Below are positions 43,166 through 52,047 of a DNA stretch of 64,000 bases, one piece after another. Under the pieces are notes generated by a model that saw only the letters and a list, made by a program, of their open reading frames with translations, was not told where the DNA came from and did not search any database. Made by a program: the position numbers and the translations under genes. How positions within the stretch are numbered: position 1 is the first letter of the stretch; the number at the start of each line of letters is the position of its first letter. Origin of the DNA: Atopobiaceae bacterium (lineage in GTDB: Bacteria > Actinomycetota > Coriobacteriia > Coriobacteriales > Atopobiaceae); the NCBI GenBank assembly GCA_022483015.1, contig JAKVOB010000001.1, forward strand, positions 186,001 to 250,000, given 5' to 3'.

Positions 43166-44791
43166 CTAGGCCTCGTTCTGCTCGTCGGCACCTGCCGCCA
43201 CGAGGGTCGCGTGCTCCTCGAGGGCATCCACCGCGAGCCCGATGGCATCGATGATGTCACTCGCCATGGCGCCACGGCTCCCGCGCCGCTCGGCCGCGAT
43301 GGAACCGGCATACCCATGGACCTCGCAGGCGAACGAGCACAGCAGCGGGATGTCCTCCGGGTCGACGGGACGGTGCGCGAGGAACGACGCGATGATGCCG
43401 CCCAGGACGTCACCGGAGCCTGCCGTGGCGAGGCTCGCGGGCCCGGGCTTGGGCAGGAGCGCGACCTCGACGCCCACGCAGGCCGTGGCGGTGCCCTTTG
43501 CGACGATGCAGAGCTCGCTGCCGCCGTCCGACCAGACGATGCGACGCGAGGCCTCGAGCGCGGACGTGAGCGAGTCGGGCGGCGTGTCGGGAAGTCCCAT
43601 GAGGCGACCCAGCTCACGCCGGTGCGGCGTGAGCACGAGCGGCGCGGAGCGGCGGATGAGCTCGGGGAAGTTGTCAAGGCGGTTCGAGGTGAGCCGGGCG
43701 AGGCAGTTAAGCGCGTCGGCATCGAGGACCAGGGGGATCTTGGTCTCGAGCAAGGCCGACACGATCGAGACCGTGGAGGCGCAGACCCTCATGCCCGGCC
43801 CTGCCAGCGTCACGGCGGAGCGCTCCGCGAGCGCGATGAGGTCGGCACGTCCGTCGGGCGAGAAGACCCCCTCCTTCTCGGCGGGAAGCCCCACCACGGG
43901 GATCTCGAGGAGGTGGGCCCGTGCGATGGCGGCGACCGGCTCGGGGACGGCCAGGGTCACATAGCCCGCACCGGCACGTGCCGCCGCCTTGGCGGCCATG
44001 ATGGCAGCCCCGGGGAAGCGGGTCGATCCGCCCACCACGAGGACGCTGCCCCGCGAGAACTTGTCGACGGCACAGGTCGGAGGCTCGATGATGCTCACAT
44101 AGTCGGACGACTCGCAGCGCCAGGCCACGGGGTCGGCCTCGACCACGAGCTGCTCGGTCTGCTCGGCGAGCGGTGCCACCACGATGGCACCGCAGACGTC
44201 GCGTCCCTCGTCGGCCAGAAGGCCCGGCTTCAGGGCGAGCATCGTGAGGGTCTCGTCGGCGACGATGCATGACTGGGCGGCATGGCCGGTCTGGGCGGAC
44301 AGCCCGCTCGGGACGTCCACCGAGATGACCCGCGTGCCCGAGAGGTTCACCGCATCGATCCAGTTGTCGAACGGGGCGGAAGGCTCGCCATGGAAGCCCG
44401 TGCCGAGGATGGCGTCCAGCACGACGTCCGAGCCGAGGAGAAGCTCGTCGAGGTCGTCGCGGGGAGGTGCCACCAGCACCGGCACGCCGGCCGCCACGGC
44501 ACTCCGCGCCACGACGGGTGCGAGGTCGCCCTTGAGCTCGGCAGGGTCGATCGGTGTGATGACCGTCACATGGACGCCGGACTCGGCCAGGTTCTCGGCT
44601 GCGACCCAGCCGTCGCCGCCGTTGTTGCCCACGCCCACGAGCACGACGACACGCTCGACGCCCTCCATGCGAAGGGCCTCCTGCGCCGCCGAGATGCCCG
44701 CCCGGTGCATGAGCTCGGACGTGCTCACGCCCACATGGGTGAGCTCGCGCTCGACACGCTTGACATCCTCGATGTTCAGTACAGGCTGCAT
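43166..44791 (-). CDS. nnr: Bifunctional NAD(P)H-hydrate epimerase / ADP-dependent dehydratase
   Basis: A 541-residue repair enzyme for hydrated NADH/NADPH. The N-terminal YjeF_N domain (about 1-225) has VLVGVGNNGGDGWVAAENL. The C-terminal carbohydrate-kinase-like domain (about 235-530) has VVGGSTRFPGAAIMAAKAA and ATAGSGDVLGGIIASFLAH. It sits between acpS and alr, an arrangement common in Gram-positive genomes. GAGGAG lies 9 bases before the ATG at 44791. Confidence 0.95.
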   Translation of the reverse strand: MQPVLNIEDVKRVERELTHVGVSTSELMHRAGISAAQEALRMEGVERVVVLVGVGNNGGDGWVAAENLAESGVHVTVITPIDPAELKGDLAPVVARSAVAAGVPVLVAPPRDDLDELLLGSDVVLDAILGTGFHGEPSAPFDNWIDAVNLSGTRVISVDVPSGLSAQTGHAAQSCIVADETLTMLALKPGLLADEGRDVCGAIVVAPLAEQTEQLVVEADPVAWRCESSDYVSIIEPPTCAVDKFSRGSVLVVGGSTRFPGAAIMAAKAAARAGAGYVTLAVPEPVAAIARAHLLEIPVVGLPAEKEGVFSPDGRADLIALAERSAVTLAGPGMRVCASTVSIVSALLETKIPLVLDADALNCLARLTSNRLDNFPELIRRSAPLVLTPHRRELGRLMGLPDTPPDSLTSALEASRRIVWSDGGSELCIVAKGTATACVGVEVALLPKPGPASLATAGSGDVLGGIIASFLAHRPVDPEDIPLLCSFACEVHGYAGSIAAERRGSRGAMASDIIDAIGLAVDALEEHATLVAAGADEQNEA

Positions 44792-44797
44792 GTCGAT

Positions 44798-44896
44798 CTA
44801 CTCCTCATCGGACGTCATGGTGACATCCATTATGCCCTCGGACTCCACGTGGGAGCCCGTCTCCTTGGTCTGGACGCGTTCGAGCTCGTCGATCAC
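44798..44896 (-). CDS. 32-residue acidic peptide between acpS and nnr (putative)
   Basis: A GTG at 44896 has a perfect AAGGAGG 8 bases upstream. The short product begins MIDELERVQTKETG and ends MTSDEE. Upstream codons in the same frame (ELAASFKEAR) also look protein-like, so a longer form with another start is possible. It stops 6 bases before the nnr start and could couple its translation. No family is known. Confidence 0.4.
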   Translation of the reverse strand: MIDELERVQTKETGSHVESEGIMDVTMTSDEE

Positions 44897-44951
44897 CGAA
44901 CGGGCCTCCTTGAACGAGGCCGCGAGCTCGGCACGCGGGTCCCGCTCCTCC

Positions 44952-45350
44952 TCAGCGCCGGGGGCGCGCGGCCTCCGTCACCGCGACGGCGTTGGCCACC
45001 GCCATCTCGGTCGTGCGCGAGAGCGAGATCTCGACCTCGATGACACCATGGTCCTCCGCGATCCTCGCGGCACGGCCGGCGAGCACGGCCTGGGGACGTC
45101 CGTCGGCATCACGCGTCACCGACACGTCACGCACGCCCACGCCCTGCCCGAAGCCACATCCCAGCGCCTTGAGCACGGCCTCCCGAGCAGCGAACCGGCA
45201 GGCATAGTGCTCGGCAGGCCGGGCGCTCCTCTCGCAGTAGGCACGCTCGTCGTCCGTGAAGACGCGTCGTGCGAACGACGGGGTCCTCTCGAGCACGCGC
45301 TCCATGCGGGCGATCTCAACGATGTCGACTCCCACGCCGGCGACTGCCAT
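44952..45350 (-). CDS. acpS: Holo-[acyl-carrier-protein] synthase
   Basis: A 132-residue enzyme that adds 4'-phosphopantetheine to apo-ACP. GVDIVEIARM (metal Asp) and RFAAREAVLKALG (metal Glu) are the signatures. It supplies holo-ACP for the fatty acid operon at 52-64 kb. GCAGGT precedes the ATG at 45350. It follows glmS after 11 bases. Confidence 0.94.
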   Translation of the reverse strand: MAVAGVGVDIVEIARMERVLERTPSFARRVFTDDERAYCERSARPAEHYACRFAAREAVLKALGCGFGQGVGVRDVSVTRDADGRPQAVLAGRAARIAEDHGVIEVEISLSRTTEMAVANAVAVTEAARPRR

Positions 45351-45361
45351 GTGACCTGCCC

Positions 45362-47206
45362 CTACTCCACCGTGACCGACTTGGCGAGGTTCCTGGGCTT
45401 GTCCACGTCGCAGCCACGCGCAAGGGCCACGTAGCGAGCGAGCATCTGCAGGTGGACGATGGCCACGATGGGAACGTAGAACTCGGGCGCAGGCGGGATC
45501 CAGAGCACGCGCTCCACCTGGGAGGCGATGGCCTCGTCACCATCGGTGGCCACGGCGATGCAGGTGGCTCCGCGAGCGATGACCTCCTGGATGTTCGAGA
45601 CCGTCTTGTCATGGACGCGGTCGTCGGGGACGATGGCGACCACGGGGAACCCGGGCTCGAGAAGGGCGATGGGCCCGTGCTTCATCTCGCCGGCCGGATA
45701 GGCCTCGGCAGGCAGGTAGCTGATCTCCTTGAGCTTCAGGGCACCCTCGGCCGCCGTGGTCGAGTTGACGCCGCGCCCCAGGAACAGGGCAGCCGGGGCA
45801 TGGACGAAGTCCTCGGCGGCGGCCTTGTCCTGCCAGCTGCGGTCGAGCACGGTGCGGATCATGTCGGGCAGCTTGAGCAGGTCGCGGAAGCGCCTCGAGA
45901 CCTCGCCGGCACCGAGGGAGCCGTTGCTCTGGCCCAGGAACAGGGCGAGGAGCACCGCAGCCACCATCTGGGCCGTGTAGGCCTTGGTGGATGCCACCGC
46001 GATCTCGGGACCTGCCTGCACGTAGAGCACACCGTCGGACTCGCGCGCCGCGCTCGAACCCAGGACGTTGGTGATGGCGAACACCTTCGCTCCGGCCGCA
46101 TGCATCTTACGGGCCGCCGTCAGGGTGTCAGCCGTCTCGCCCGACTGGGTGATGATGACGCAGAGGGTGTGGTCGCTGACGAGGACGTCCTCGTAGTTGA
46201 ACTCGCTTGCGGGCTCCACCACCACGGGGATGCGCGCCCAGGTCTCGATGAGGGTACGCGCGATGAGCCCCACGTGGTAGCTCGTGCCGCAGGCGACCAC
46301 GAAGATGCGGTCGATGGACGAGAGCTCCTCGTGGGTGAGGTCGAGCTCGTCCATGCGGATGCCATGCTCGCCCAGGCGGTCCTTGAGGAGGCGCTCGATG
46401 GCCTCGGGCTGCTCGGAGATCTCCTTGGCCATGAAGTCGGGGTAGCCGCCCATCGTGGCCGCGGAGGCGTCCCAGTCGATGTCGATGGTGGTCGGCGTGG
46501 CGACAGGCTTGCCCTCCTCGTCGACGACCTTGACGGAGCCATCGGGAGAGAGTCCCGCAAGCTGGCCGTTCTCGAGCTGGATGACGTGGGAGGTGACCCC
46601 GGCAAGCGCCGTGATGTCGCTTGCCGCATACGCACCGCCCTCGGTCGAGGCGATGACGAGGGGGCTGCCGTTGCGGGCGAGCGCGATGTGACCGGGGTCG
46701 TCGGCACTCGTGGCCGCGATGGACCATGAGCCACGCAGGCGCGAGCAGGCCTGGGTGAGGGCGGCGAGGATGTCGCCCTTGGCGCTCCCTGCCATGGCCT
46801 CCTCGACGAGGTGGGCGATGACCTCGGAGTCGGTGTCACTCACGAAGTCATGCCCACGCGAGAGGAGCTCCTCGCGCAGCGCCCTGAAGTTCTCGATGAT
46901 GCCGTTGTGCACGATCGCGACGCGACCCGTGCAGTCGAGATGGGGATGCGCGTTGATGTCGTTCGGAGCACCATGGGTGGCCCAGCGCGTATGCGCGATG
47001 CCGCAGGTCGACGAGAGGTCCTTGTCGGCGCAGCGCTCGACCAGGGTGGCTACGCGACCGGCGCACTTCACGCCGCGAAGGTTGCCATCACGCCCCAGGA
47101 CCTCGACCCCTGCGGAGTCATACCCGCGATACTCGAGGGTCTTGAGTCCGTCAAGCAGATAGGGAACGGCCTGGGAGCAACCGGTGTATCCAACGATTCC
47201 GCACAT
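45362..47206 (-). CDS. glmS: Glutamine-fructose-6-phosphate aminotransferase
   Basis: A 614-residue enzyme making glucosamine-6-phosphate for wall synthesis. After Met the N-terminal catalytic Cys starts CGIVGYTG. HTRWATHGAP and HNGIIENF belong to the glutaminase. Two SIS domains (about 285-420 and 460-600) contain CGTSYHVGL and SQSGETADTL-type motifs, and the end DKPRNLAKSVTVE is typical. GAGAGG precedes the ATG. It lies directly downstream of glmM, the next enzyme in the pathway; no glmS ribozyme is evident in the 96-base gap. Confidence 0.97.
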   Translation of the reverse strand: MCGIVGYTGCSQAVPYLLDGLKTLEYRGYDSAGVEVLGRDGNLRGVKCAGRVATLVERCADKDLSSTCGIAHTRWATHGAPNDINAHPHLDCTGRVAIVHNGIIENFRALREELLSRGHDFVSDTDSEVIAHLVEEAMAGSAKGDILAALTQACSRLRGSWSIAATSADDPGHIALARNGSPLVIASTEGGAYAASDITALAGVTSHVIQLENGQLAGLSPDGSVKVVDEEGKPVATPTTIDIDWDASAATMGGYPDFMAKEISEQPEAIERLLKDRLGEHGIRMDELDLTHEELSSIDRIFVVACGTSYHVGLIARTLIETWARIPVVVEPASEFNYEDVLVSDHTLCVIITQSGETADTLTAARKMHAAGAKVFAITNVLGSSAARESDGVLYVQAGPEIAVASTKAYTAQMVAAVLLALFLGQSNGSLGAGEVSRRFRDLLKLPDMIRTVLDRSWQDKAAAEDFVHAPAALFLGRGVNSTTAAEGALKLKEISYLPAEAYPAGEMKHGPIALLEPGFPVVAIVPDDRVHDKTVSNIQEVIARGATCIAVATDGDEAIASQVERVLWIPPAPEFYVPIVAIVHLQMLARYVALARGCDVDKPRNLAKSVTVE

Positions 47207-47302
47207 AGTGTCCTCTCTGTCTGTAAGATACGGCAGCCGTCGATTCTAGCAATGCGGTGTGGAGCCACCACGGTGGGGAGGTTGCCGTTCCGTATCGTGA
47301 GC

Positions 47303-48640
47303 CTAGGCCTTGTAGGGTTCGAGTGCCGCGAGCACGGGCGCGTTGGCCTTCTCGCAGAGCTCCTCCGAGGGGGCCTCGGCAAGCACGCGGACGAGCGGCT
47401 CGGTACCACTCGCCCGCACGAGCACGCGACCGTTGCCCTCGAGGACCTTCTCGGCCTCGACGACGGCCGCCTTGACCGGTGCGGCCTCCATGGCGGCCTC
47501 CTTGTCGGTCACGGCCACGTTCACGAGCTGCTGGGGGTAGAGGTGCACCGGGCGGCAGAGCTCCGAGAGCTTCTCGCGCTCGGCACGGACGACCTCCATG
47601 ATGCGCAGGCTCGTCATGATGCCGTCACCCGTGGCCTCGAGGTCGCCGAAGATGATGTGGCCGCTCTGCTCGCCCCCGAGCGAGTAGCCGTTCTCGCGCA
47701 TGCAGGCGTACACGTTCTTGTCGCCCACGGCGGTCTTCTCGCACTTGATGCCGATCTCGTCGAAGGCCTTGAACAGGCCGAAGTTGCTCATGACGGTGGG
47801 GACGACCGTGCTCGAGGCGAGTCGGCCGTGCTTGGCGAGGTACCTGCCGCAGACATAGAGGATGAGGTCGCCATCGACCACATGGCCGCGCTCGTCGACG
47901 GCAAGGCAGCGGTCGGCGTCACCGTCATAGGCGAAGCCCACGTCGAGCCCGTTCTCCACGACGAAGCGCTGGAGGCCCGTCATGTGGGTGCTCCCGCAGT
48001 TGACGTTGATGTTCAGGCCGTCGGGCGTGTTGTTCATGATGTGGACCTCGGCGCCGAGGGCGTCGAAGACGGGCTTCGCCACGCTCGAGGCGGCGCCGTT
48101 GGCGCAGTCGATGCCGATCTTGAACCCCTGGAGCGAGAAGTTCGCGTTGGCGATGAGGCTCGCGATATAGCGGTTGCGTCCCTGCATGTAGTCGACGGTG
48201 TAGCCGATGTCGGCGCCCGTGGCGAGCGGCACGTCCACGAGGCCGTCGATGTAGCCCTCGATCTTCTCGAGGACGTCCTCGTCCATCTTGTAGCCCTCGT
48301 GGTTCACGAGCTTGATGCCGTTGTCCGTGTAGGGGTTGTGGCTCGCCGTGATCATGATGCCGCAGTCGAAGCCGCCGTCGATCGTCTCGTAGCTCACGCC
48401 CGGCGTGGGGATGACGTGGACCATGTATGCCTCGGCACCGCTCGCCACGAGGCCAGCCACGATCGCAGACTCGAACATGTAGCTCGATCGACGCGTGTCC
48501 TTGCCGATGAGGATGCGGGCACGCTTGCCCGTGCGGGCGCCATAGTACCAACCCACGTAGCGGCCGATCTTGAAGGCGTGCTCCACGTCGAGACCCTCGT
48601 TTGCCTGGCCCCTGAAGCCGTCGGTACCAAAGTACTTCAT
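47303..48640 (-). CDS. glmM: Phosphoglucosamine mutase
   Basis: A 445-residue phosphohexomutase converting GlcN-6-P to GlcN-1-P. The N-terminus YFGTDGFRG, the phosphoserine loop TASHNPYTDNGIKL, the metal loop DGDADRC and the sugar loop GGEQSGHI are present, with RASGTEPLVRV near the end. GAAGGAG precedes the ATG at 48640. With glmS downstream it forms a UDP-GlcNAc precursor pair. Confidence 0.97.
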   Translation of the reverse strand: MKYFGTDGFRGQANEGLDVEHAFKIGRYVGWYYGARTGKRARILIGKDTRRSSYMFESAIVAGLVASGAEAYMVHVIPTPGVSYETIDGGFDCGIMITASHNPYTDNGIKLVNHEGYKMDEDVLEKIEGYIDGLVDVPLATGADIGYTVDYMQGRNRYIASLIANANFSLQGFKIGIDCANGAASSVAKPVFDALGAEVHIMNNTPDGLNINVNCGSTHMTGLQRFVVENGLDVGFAYDGDADRCLAVDERGHVVDGDLILYVCGRYLAKHGRLASSTVVPTVMSNFGLFKAFDEIGIKCEKTAVGDKNVYACMRENGYSLGGEQSGHIIFGDLEATGDGIMTSLRIMEVVRAEREKLSELCRPVHLYPQQLVNVAVTDKEAAMEAAPVKAAVVEAEKVLEGNGRVLVRASGTEPLVRVLAEAPSEELCEKANAPVLAALEPYKA

Positions 48641-48685
48641 GCCGCTTCTCCTTCGTCGGGATACGGTCTGGATGAGCAGATAGAG

Positions 48686-48720
48686 ACGGGGCCTGCCGAT
48701 ACGATGTCGACAGGCCCCGT
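48686..48720 (-). terminator. Terminator after rpsI
   Basis: ACGGGGCCTG (48686-48695) and CAGGCCCCGT (48711-48720) form a 10-bp perfect stem with a 15-base loop. It lies 38 bases past the rpsI stop, on the side of glmM. A short pyrimidine-rich run follows on the minus strand. Confidence 0.65.
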
Positions 48721-48758
48721 ATGAGGAACGGTTGCCACGAAGCCGCGAGGCGTTCGAC

Positions 48759-49154
48759 CTAGCGCTTCGAGAACTGCGGGCGCTTGCGGGCCTTCTTCAG
48801 GCCGTACTTCTTGCGCTCGACCGCGCGGGAGTCGCGCGTGAGGAACCCGGCGCTCTTGAGCTCGGCGCGGTACTCGCCGGCGTCGAGGAGGGCACGGGAG
48901 ATGCCGAGGCGGAGCGCCCCGGACTGGCCGTTGATGCCGCCGCCGTCGCAGTTGGCGATGACGTCGAAGTGGTCGACGGTGTCCGTGACCTTGAAGGGTG
49001 CGCAGGCGTTGTCGACGAGCTGCTGGCGACCGAAGTAGTCGAGGGCATCGCGGCCGTTGACGGTGACCTTGCCGGTTCCGGGAACGAGACGGACGCGGGC
49101 GACGGCCTCCTTGCGGCGACCGGTGCCGGTGTAGATTGCGGATGTATCAGCCAT
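48759..49154 (-). CDS. rpsI: 30S ribosomal protein S9
   Basis: A 131-residue protein. [19 protein letters not shown] near the start and the basic tail [16 protein letters not shown] are diagnostic; the terminal SKR reaches the ribosomal P site. It follows rplM by 3 bases, the universal L13-S9 operon order. Confidence 0.98.
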   Translation of the reverse strand: MADTSAIYTGTGRRKEAVARVRLVPGTGKVTVNGRDALDYFGRQQLVDNACAPFKVTDTVDHFDVIANCDGGGINGQSGALRLGISRALLDAGEYRAELKSAGFLTRDSRAVERKKYGLKKARKRPQFSKR

Positions 49155-49157
49155 CGG

Positions 49158-49595
49158 TTAAGCCTCCAGCTCAATCTTGGTGGGGTTCTGTGCGGCGTGC
49201 GGATGCTCGGGGCCTGCGTAGACCTTGAGCTTCATGAACTGCTGATGGCCGAGGGTGGTCTTGGGGATCATGCCACGGACGGCGTGCTCGATGACCCGCG
49301 TGGGATGCTTGGCCATGGCCTCCTGGAAGCTCTCCGACTTGCCGCCACCAAGGTAACCGGTGTAGTGCCAGTAGGACTTCTTGTCAGCCTTCATGCCGGT
49401 AAGCTGGACCTTAGCGGCGTTGATGACGATGACGTAGTCGCCGGTGTCGGTGTGGGGCGTGTACTGCGGCTTGTTCTTGCCGCGCAGAATCATGGCGACC
49501 TGCGTGGCCAGACGGCCGAGGGTGGCGCCGTCAGCATCGATGAGGACCCAGTTGCGGGTGACCTCTCCGGGCTTGGCGTACTGAGTCGACTTCAT
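49158..49595 (-). CDS. rplM: 50S ribosomal protein L13
   Basis: A 145-residue protein with [24 protein letters not shown] and the [12 protein letters not shown] block. First gene of the rplM-rpsI operon. The 180-base upstream region (49596-49775) should contain its promoter and leader. No clear leader structure was identified. Confidence 0.98.
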   Translation of the reverse strand: MKSTQYAKPGEVTRNWVLIDADGATLGRLATQVAMILRGKNKPQYTPHTDTGDYVIVINAAKVQLTGMKADKKSYWHYTGYLGGGKSESFQEAMAKHPTRVIEHAVRGMIPKTTLGHQQFMKLKVYAGPEHPHAAQNPTKIELEA

Positions 49596-49850
49596 TTGAC
49601 TCCTCCATGTGCTGTTTCACGTACGGATGCTTTTGCAAGGTTACGGGGCTCGCAAAGAAGCTTTCTGAGTGTACACCACCTAGGTGCCGAAGCTGCGAGA
49701 ATGACGAATCTCCATGAGCCGGGCGCAGCGGGTGGCATGCCCTCCCCGCTCGGTCGCCCCTGACGGTAGCATCAACCTGCGAGGGCGGCCCGCACCTGCT
49801 CGACCGCTGCAAGACCGGCGGTACGTCCCTGCAGGTAGAGGGTCAGAAGT

Positions 49851-50630
49851 TCACCACCCTGAGACGGACGTCGCGCTGATGTCCACCGGCTCGGGCGGGG
49901 CGACGACCACGGCCGCGCCCTCCCGCTCGAGCTGCCAGATGTGCTCGCGCTGCTCCATGTAGCGCGGCGCCCGGTTGGCCAGCACCTCGAGGTAGTAGGG
50001 AAAGTCCGCGTAGCGGACCCTCGCGGCGGCCATGAGCTCGTAGGGTCCCTCCTTGACGTAGCCGCGGTCGCGCGTGAGCACCACGACGAGCCTGGTCGCA
50101 CCGTCTGCCATGGCCCTCTCCACCGGGACGGAGTCGGTCGTGCCGCCGTCGAGGTAGCGATGCCCGTCGAGGTCCACGATCTTGGAGACCACCGGCAGCG
50201 AGGCCGAGGCGCGAACCTTGTCGATGTCCTCGGGGAGCTCGGCCACCTCGAGGTAGTCGGGCGTGCCGAAGGTCACATCGGAGACCACGGCCACCATCCG
50301 CATGGGGTTGGCCATGAAGGCATCGCTGTCGAAGGGGTCGAGCCGGTTCTGCACCTCGTCGTAGACGAAGTCCACGCCGGTGAGGTCACCCGTGGTGGCA
50401 AGCGAGTAGAGCGACATGAAGCGCTTGTCGTCGCGGTAGGCGAGCGTGTCGCGCATCATGCGACCGTTCTGGCCGGCCTTGAAGTCGGCCGCGTTGATGG
50501 CGCCGGCCGAGACCCCATAGGCCACGTCGAACCCCGTGAGCCCCTGCTCGAGGAACACGTCGAGCACGCCTGCCGTGAACTGTCCCCGAAGGCCGCCGCC
50601 CTCGAGCACCAACGCAACCTTGCCAGCCAT
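49851..50630 (-). CDS. Patatin-like phospholipase, C-terminal frame interrupted
   Basis: A 259-residue patatin-family hydrolase. The oxyanion hole EGGGLRGQFTAG, nucleophile motif GVSAGAIN and the catalytic Asp in LDGGTTDS are all present. The closest group is the YjjU/RssA-like bacterial patatins. The frame stops soon after PPEPVDISATS. In the +1 frame the next ~30 codons (GGELLTLYLQGRTAGLAAVEQV, to 49776) look like the expected helical end, so a one-base frameshift near 49870 probably shortens the protein. The catalytic core is unaffected. Confidence 0.85.
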   Translation of the reverse strand: MAGKVALVLEGGGLRGQFTAGVLDVFLEQGLTGFDVAYGVSAGAINAADFKAGQNGRMMRDTLAYRDDKRFMSLYSLATTGDLTGVDFVYDEVQNRLDPFDSDAFMANPMRMVAVVSDVTFGTPDYLEVAELPEDIDKVRASASLPVVSKIVDLDGHRYLDGGTTDSVPVERAMADGATRLVVVLTRDRGYVKEGPYELMAAARVRYADFPYYLEVLANRAPRYMEQREHIWQLEREGAAVVVAPPEPVDISATSVSGW

Positions 50631-50685
50631 GAGACCCCCTCGTCACGTGCCCGCACCCCTGCGCGAGCGTACACATCGAGCAGGG

Positions 50686-51348
50686 TTATACCCGAGAAGG
50701 GCCTTGAGGGCCTCGACACCGGGCCATATCCGTCAGGCCACGGGAACGACAGAAGGCCGCGAAGCGGTCCGGGTCGAGCCGGAACGTGAGCCCGTCATAA
50801 CGCCTTCCGCGCACCAGGCGGAACCCTTGCTTGCGGCAGCACTCCACGAACCCCATCCGCTCGGCCACATGGACCATGCGCACGTTGCCCGACCACGTCT
50901 GCGTGAGGACGTCCCTCTCGCCCAGACCCATGAGATACCCGACGAATGCGGCAAGCGCCTGGTAGGAGTAGCCATGCCCACGCTCGACGAGCTCCGGGAC
51001 GCAGATGCCGACGGCAGTCGTACCTGGCCCCTCGACGATGGAATAGTCCCCGTCTACGTGGTACGAGCCGACCCAGCCGATGTGACGGCCCGCCCTCGTG
51101 TCGATCTGGAGGTGCGAGCGCGTGACATCGTCCGCAAGCGTCGGGGCAGCCGCCACCCAACCGTTCATCCTCGCCACGTACCGCTCGAGGTCGTCGGCCC
51201 TCTCGGCCTCAGAGCGCCCCTCGTAGTCCCAGGGGCCGTCCCAGAGCTGCCACTCCGTCTCCACCGTCTCCCAGCGCACGAAGTCCGCGACGTCCGACTC
51301 ACGGAAGTCGCGCAGCACGAGGTCGTTCGTCTCGATCGCGTATGGCAC
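50686..51348 (-). CDS. GNAT family N-acetyltransferase
   Basis: A 220-residue acetyltransferase of the RimJ/RimL-like group. ETNDLVLRDFRESDVADFVRW opens the fold, and ELVERGHGYSYQALAAFVGYL plus TQTWSGNVRMVHVAERMGFVE form the acetyl-CoA site. A GTG at 51348 is preceded by AAGGAGGGGAG; the longer frame is not coding. The acceptor is unknown. Confidence 0.85.
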   Translation of the reverse strand: MPYAIETNDLVLRDFRESDVADFVRWETVETEWQLWDGPWDYEGRSEAERADDLERYVARMNGWVAAAPTLADDVTRSHLQIDTRAGRHIGWVGSYHVDGDYSIVEGPGTTAVGICVPELVERGHGYSYQALAAFVGYLMGLGERDVLTQTWSGNVRMVHVAERMGFVECCRKQGFRLVRGRRYDGLTFRLDPDRFAAFCRSRGLTDMARCRGPQGPSRV

Positions 51349-51445
51349 GGCGACTCCCCTCCTTCGCGGCCCGCCTCCATGGGAGGCCCTTGCTCGACCC
51401 CCGACGCTACCATATGTCCGAGGCGGACGCCCCATGACGAGCCGC

Positions 51446-51475
51446 ATGACATGCCCGGCCGCGTTTGGGTACAAT
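51446..51475 (+). promoter_or_regulatory. Candidate sigma-A-type promoter for ssrA
   Basis: ATGACA (51446-51451) and TACAAT (51470-51475) are near-consensus -35 and -10 boxes with an 18-base spacer. Transcription would start near 51482, leaving a leader of about 75 bases that RNase processing would remove to make mature tmRNA. Confidence 0.55.
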
Positions 51476-51556
51476 CACCTACGCTCGCAGCAGGCAGCGA
51501 CTCGCCTGTGCGTCCATTGACAACTCGCATGGTGGCAGTGCCCCAAGCTCACCCGT

Positions 51557-51926
51557 GGGGGCGACTGGTTTCGACAGGGTGGCTCTGAGACGGGCAGCAG
51601 GCCGTGGTCTCCTCGCCACGTTAAACAGGGGTACCGTCAACTGAATTGACGACACTGAGTACAACGGGGCTTACGCCCTTGCTGCTTAACCGCTAAAGGT
51701 TGCAGCACGTCAAACCGGGGATTCTCCCGCCCCCGGGGCGACGTCATCTTAGGGAGACGCTCCTGCGGACGTAGCTGGTATGCCGTAGGCTAAGACCGAA
51801 CCAACTGGGACGGAAGCGCGTGGGTCACCAGAGGCCCTCCGTCCGAGACCAACCTGGTGACTGAGCCTGGAGACACCTATCGGGGAGCCGCTTTGGACCG
51901 GAGTTCGATTCTCCGCGCCTCCACCA
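51557..51926 (+). ncRNA. ssrA: Transfer-messenger RNA (tmRNA)
   Basis: About 370 bases. The 5' end GGGGGCGACTGG pairs with the 3' CGCCTCC before ACCA, forming the acceptor stem. The T-arm GTTCGATTC lies near the 3' end. The tag reading frame ends DDTEYNGAYALAA-TAA (about 51652-51690), with the ALAA end recognised by proteases. tmRNA with SmpB frees stalled ribosomes and tags the nascent protein. The exact resume codon is uncertain because an in-frame TGA lies just upstream of ATT-GAC-GAC. Confidence 0.95.
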
Positions 51927-51936
51927 TGTATGTTGC

Positions 51937-51975
51937 GAGACCCCCGCCGACATCCGTCGACGGGGGTCTCTTTTT
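51937..51975 (+). terminator. Rho-independent terminator of ssrA
   Basis: GAGACCCCCG (51937-51946) pairs CGGGGGTCTC (51961-51970), with an inner CGAC/GTCG extension, followed by five T residues. It begins 10 bases after the tmRNA 3' end. Confidence 0.9.
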
Positions 51976-52047
51976 CCATCGCGCCTGATCGGCCGCACGC
52001 ATGCCCCCCAGCCGAGAAGAACGGGCTGGGTCGTAGCTCACAGGCCC

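Noticed and set aside
47207-47302. Possible glmS ribozyme upstream of glmS
   Set aside because: The 96-base gap after glmM is too short and lacks recognisable ribozyme core segments.
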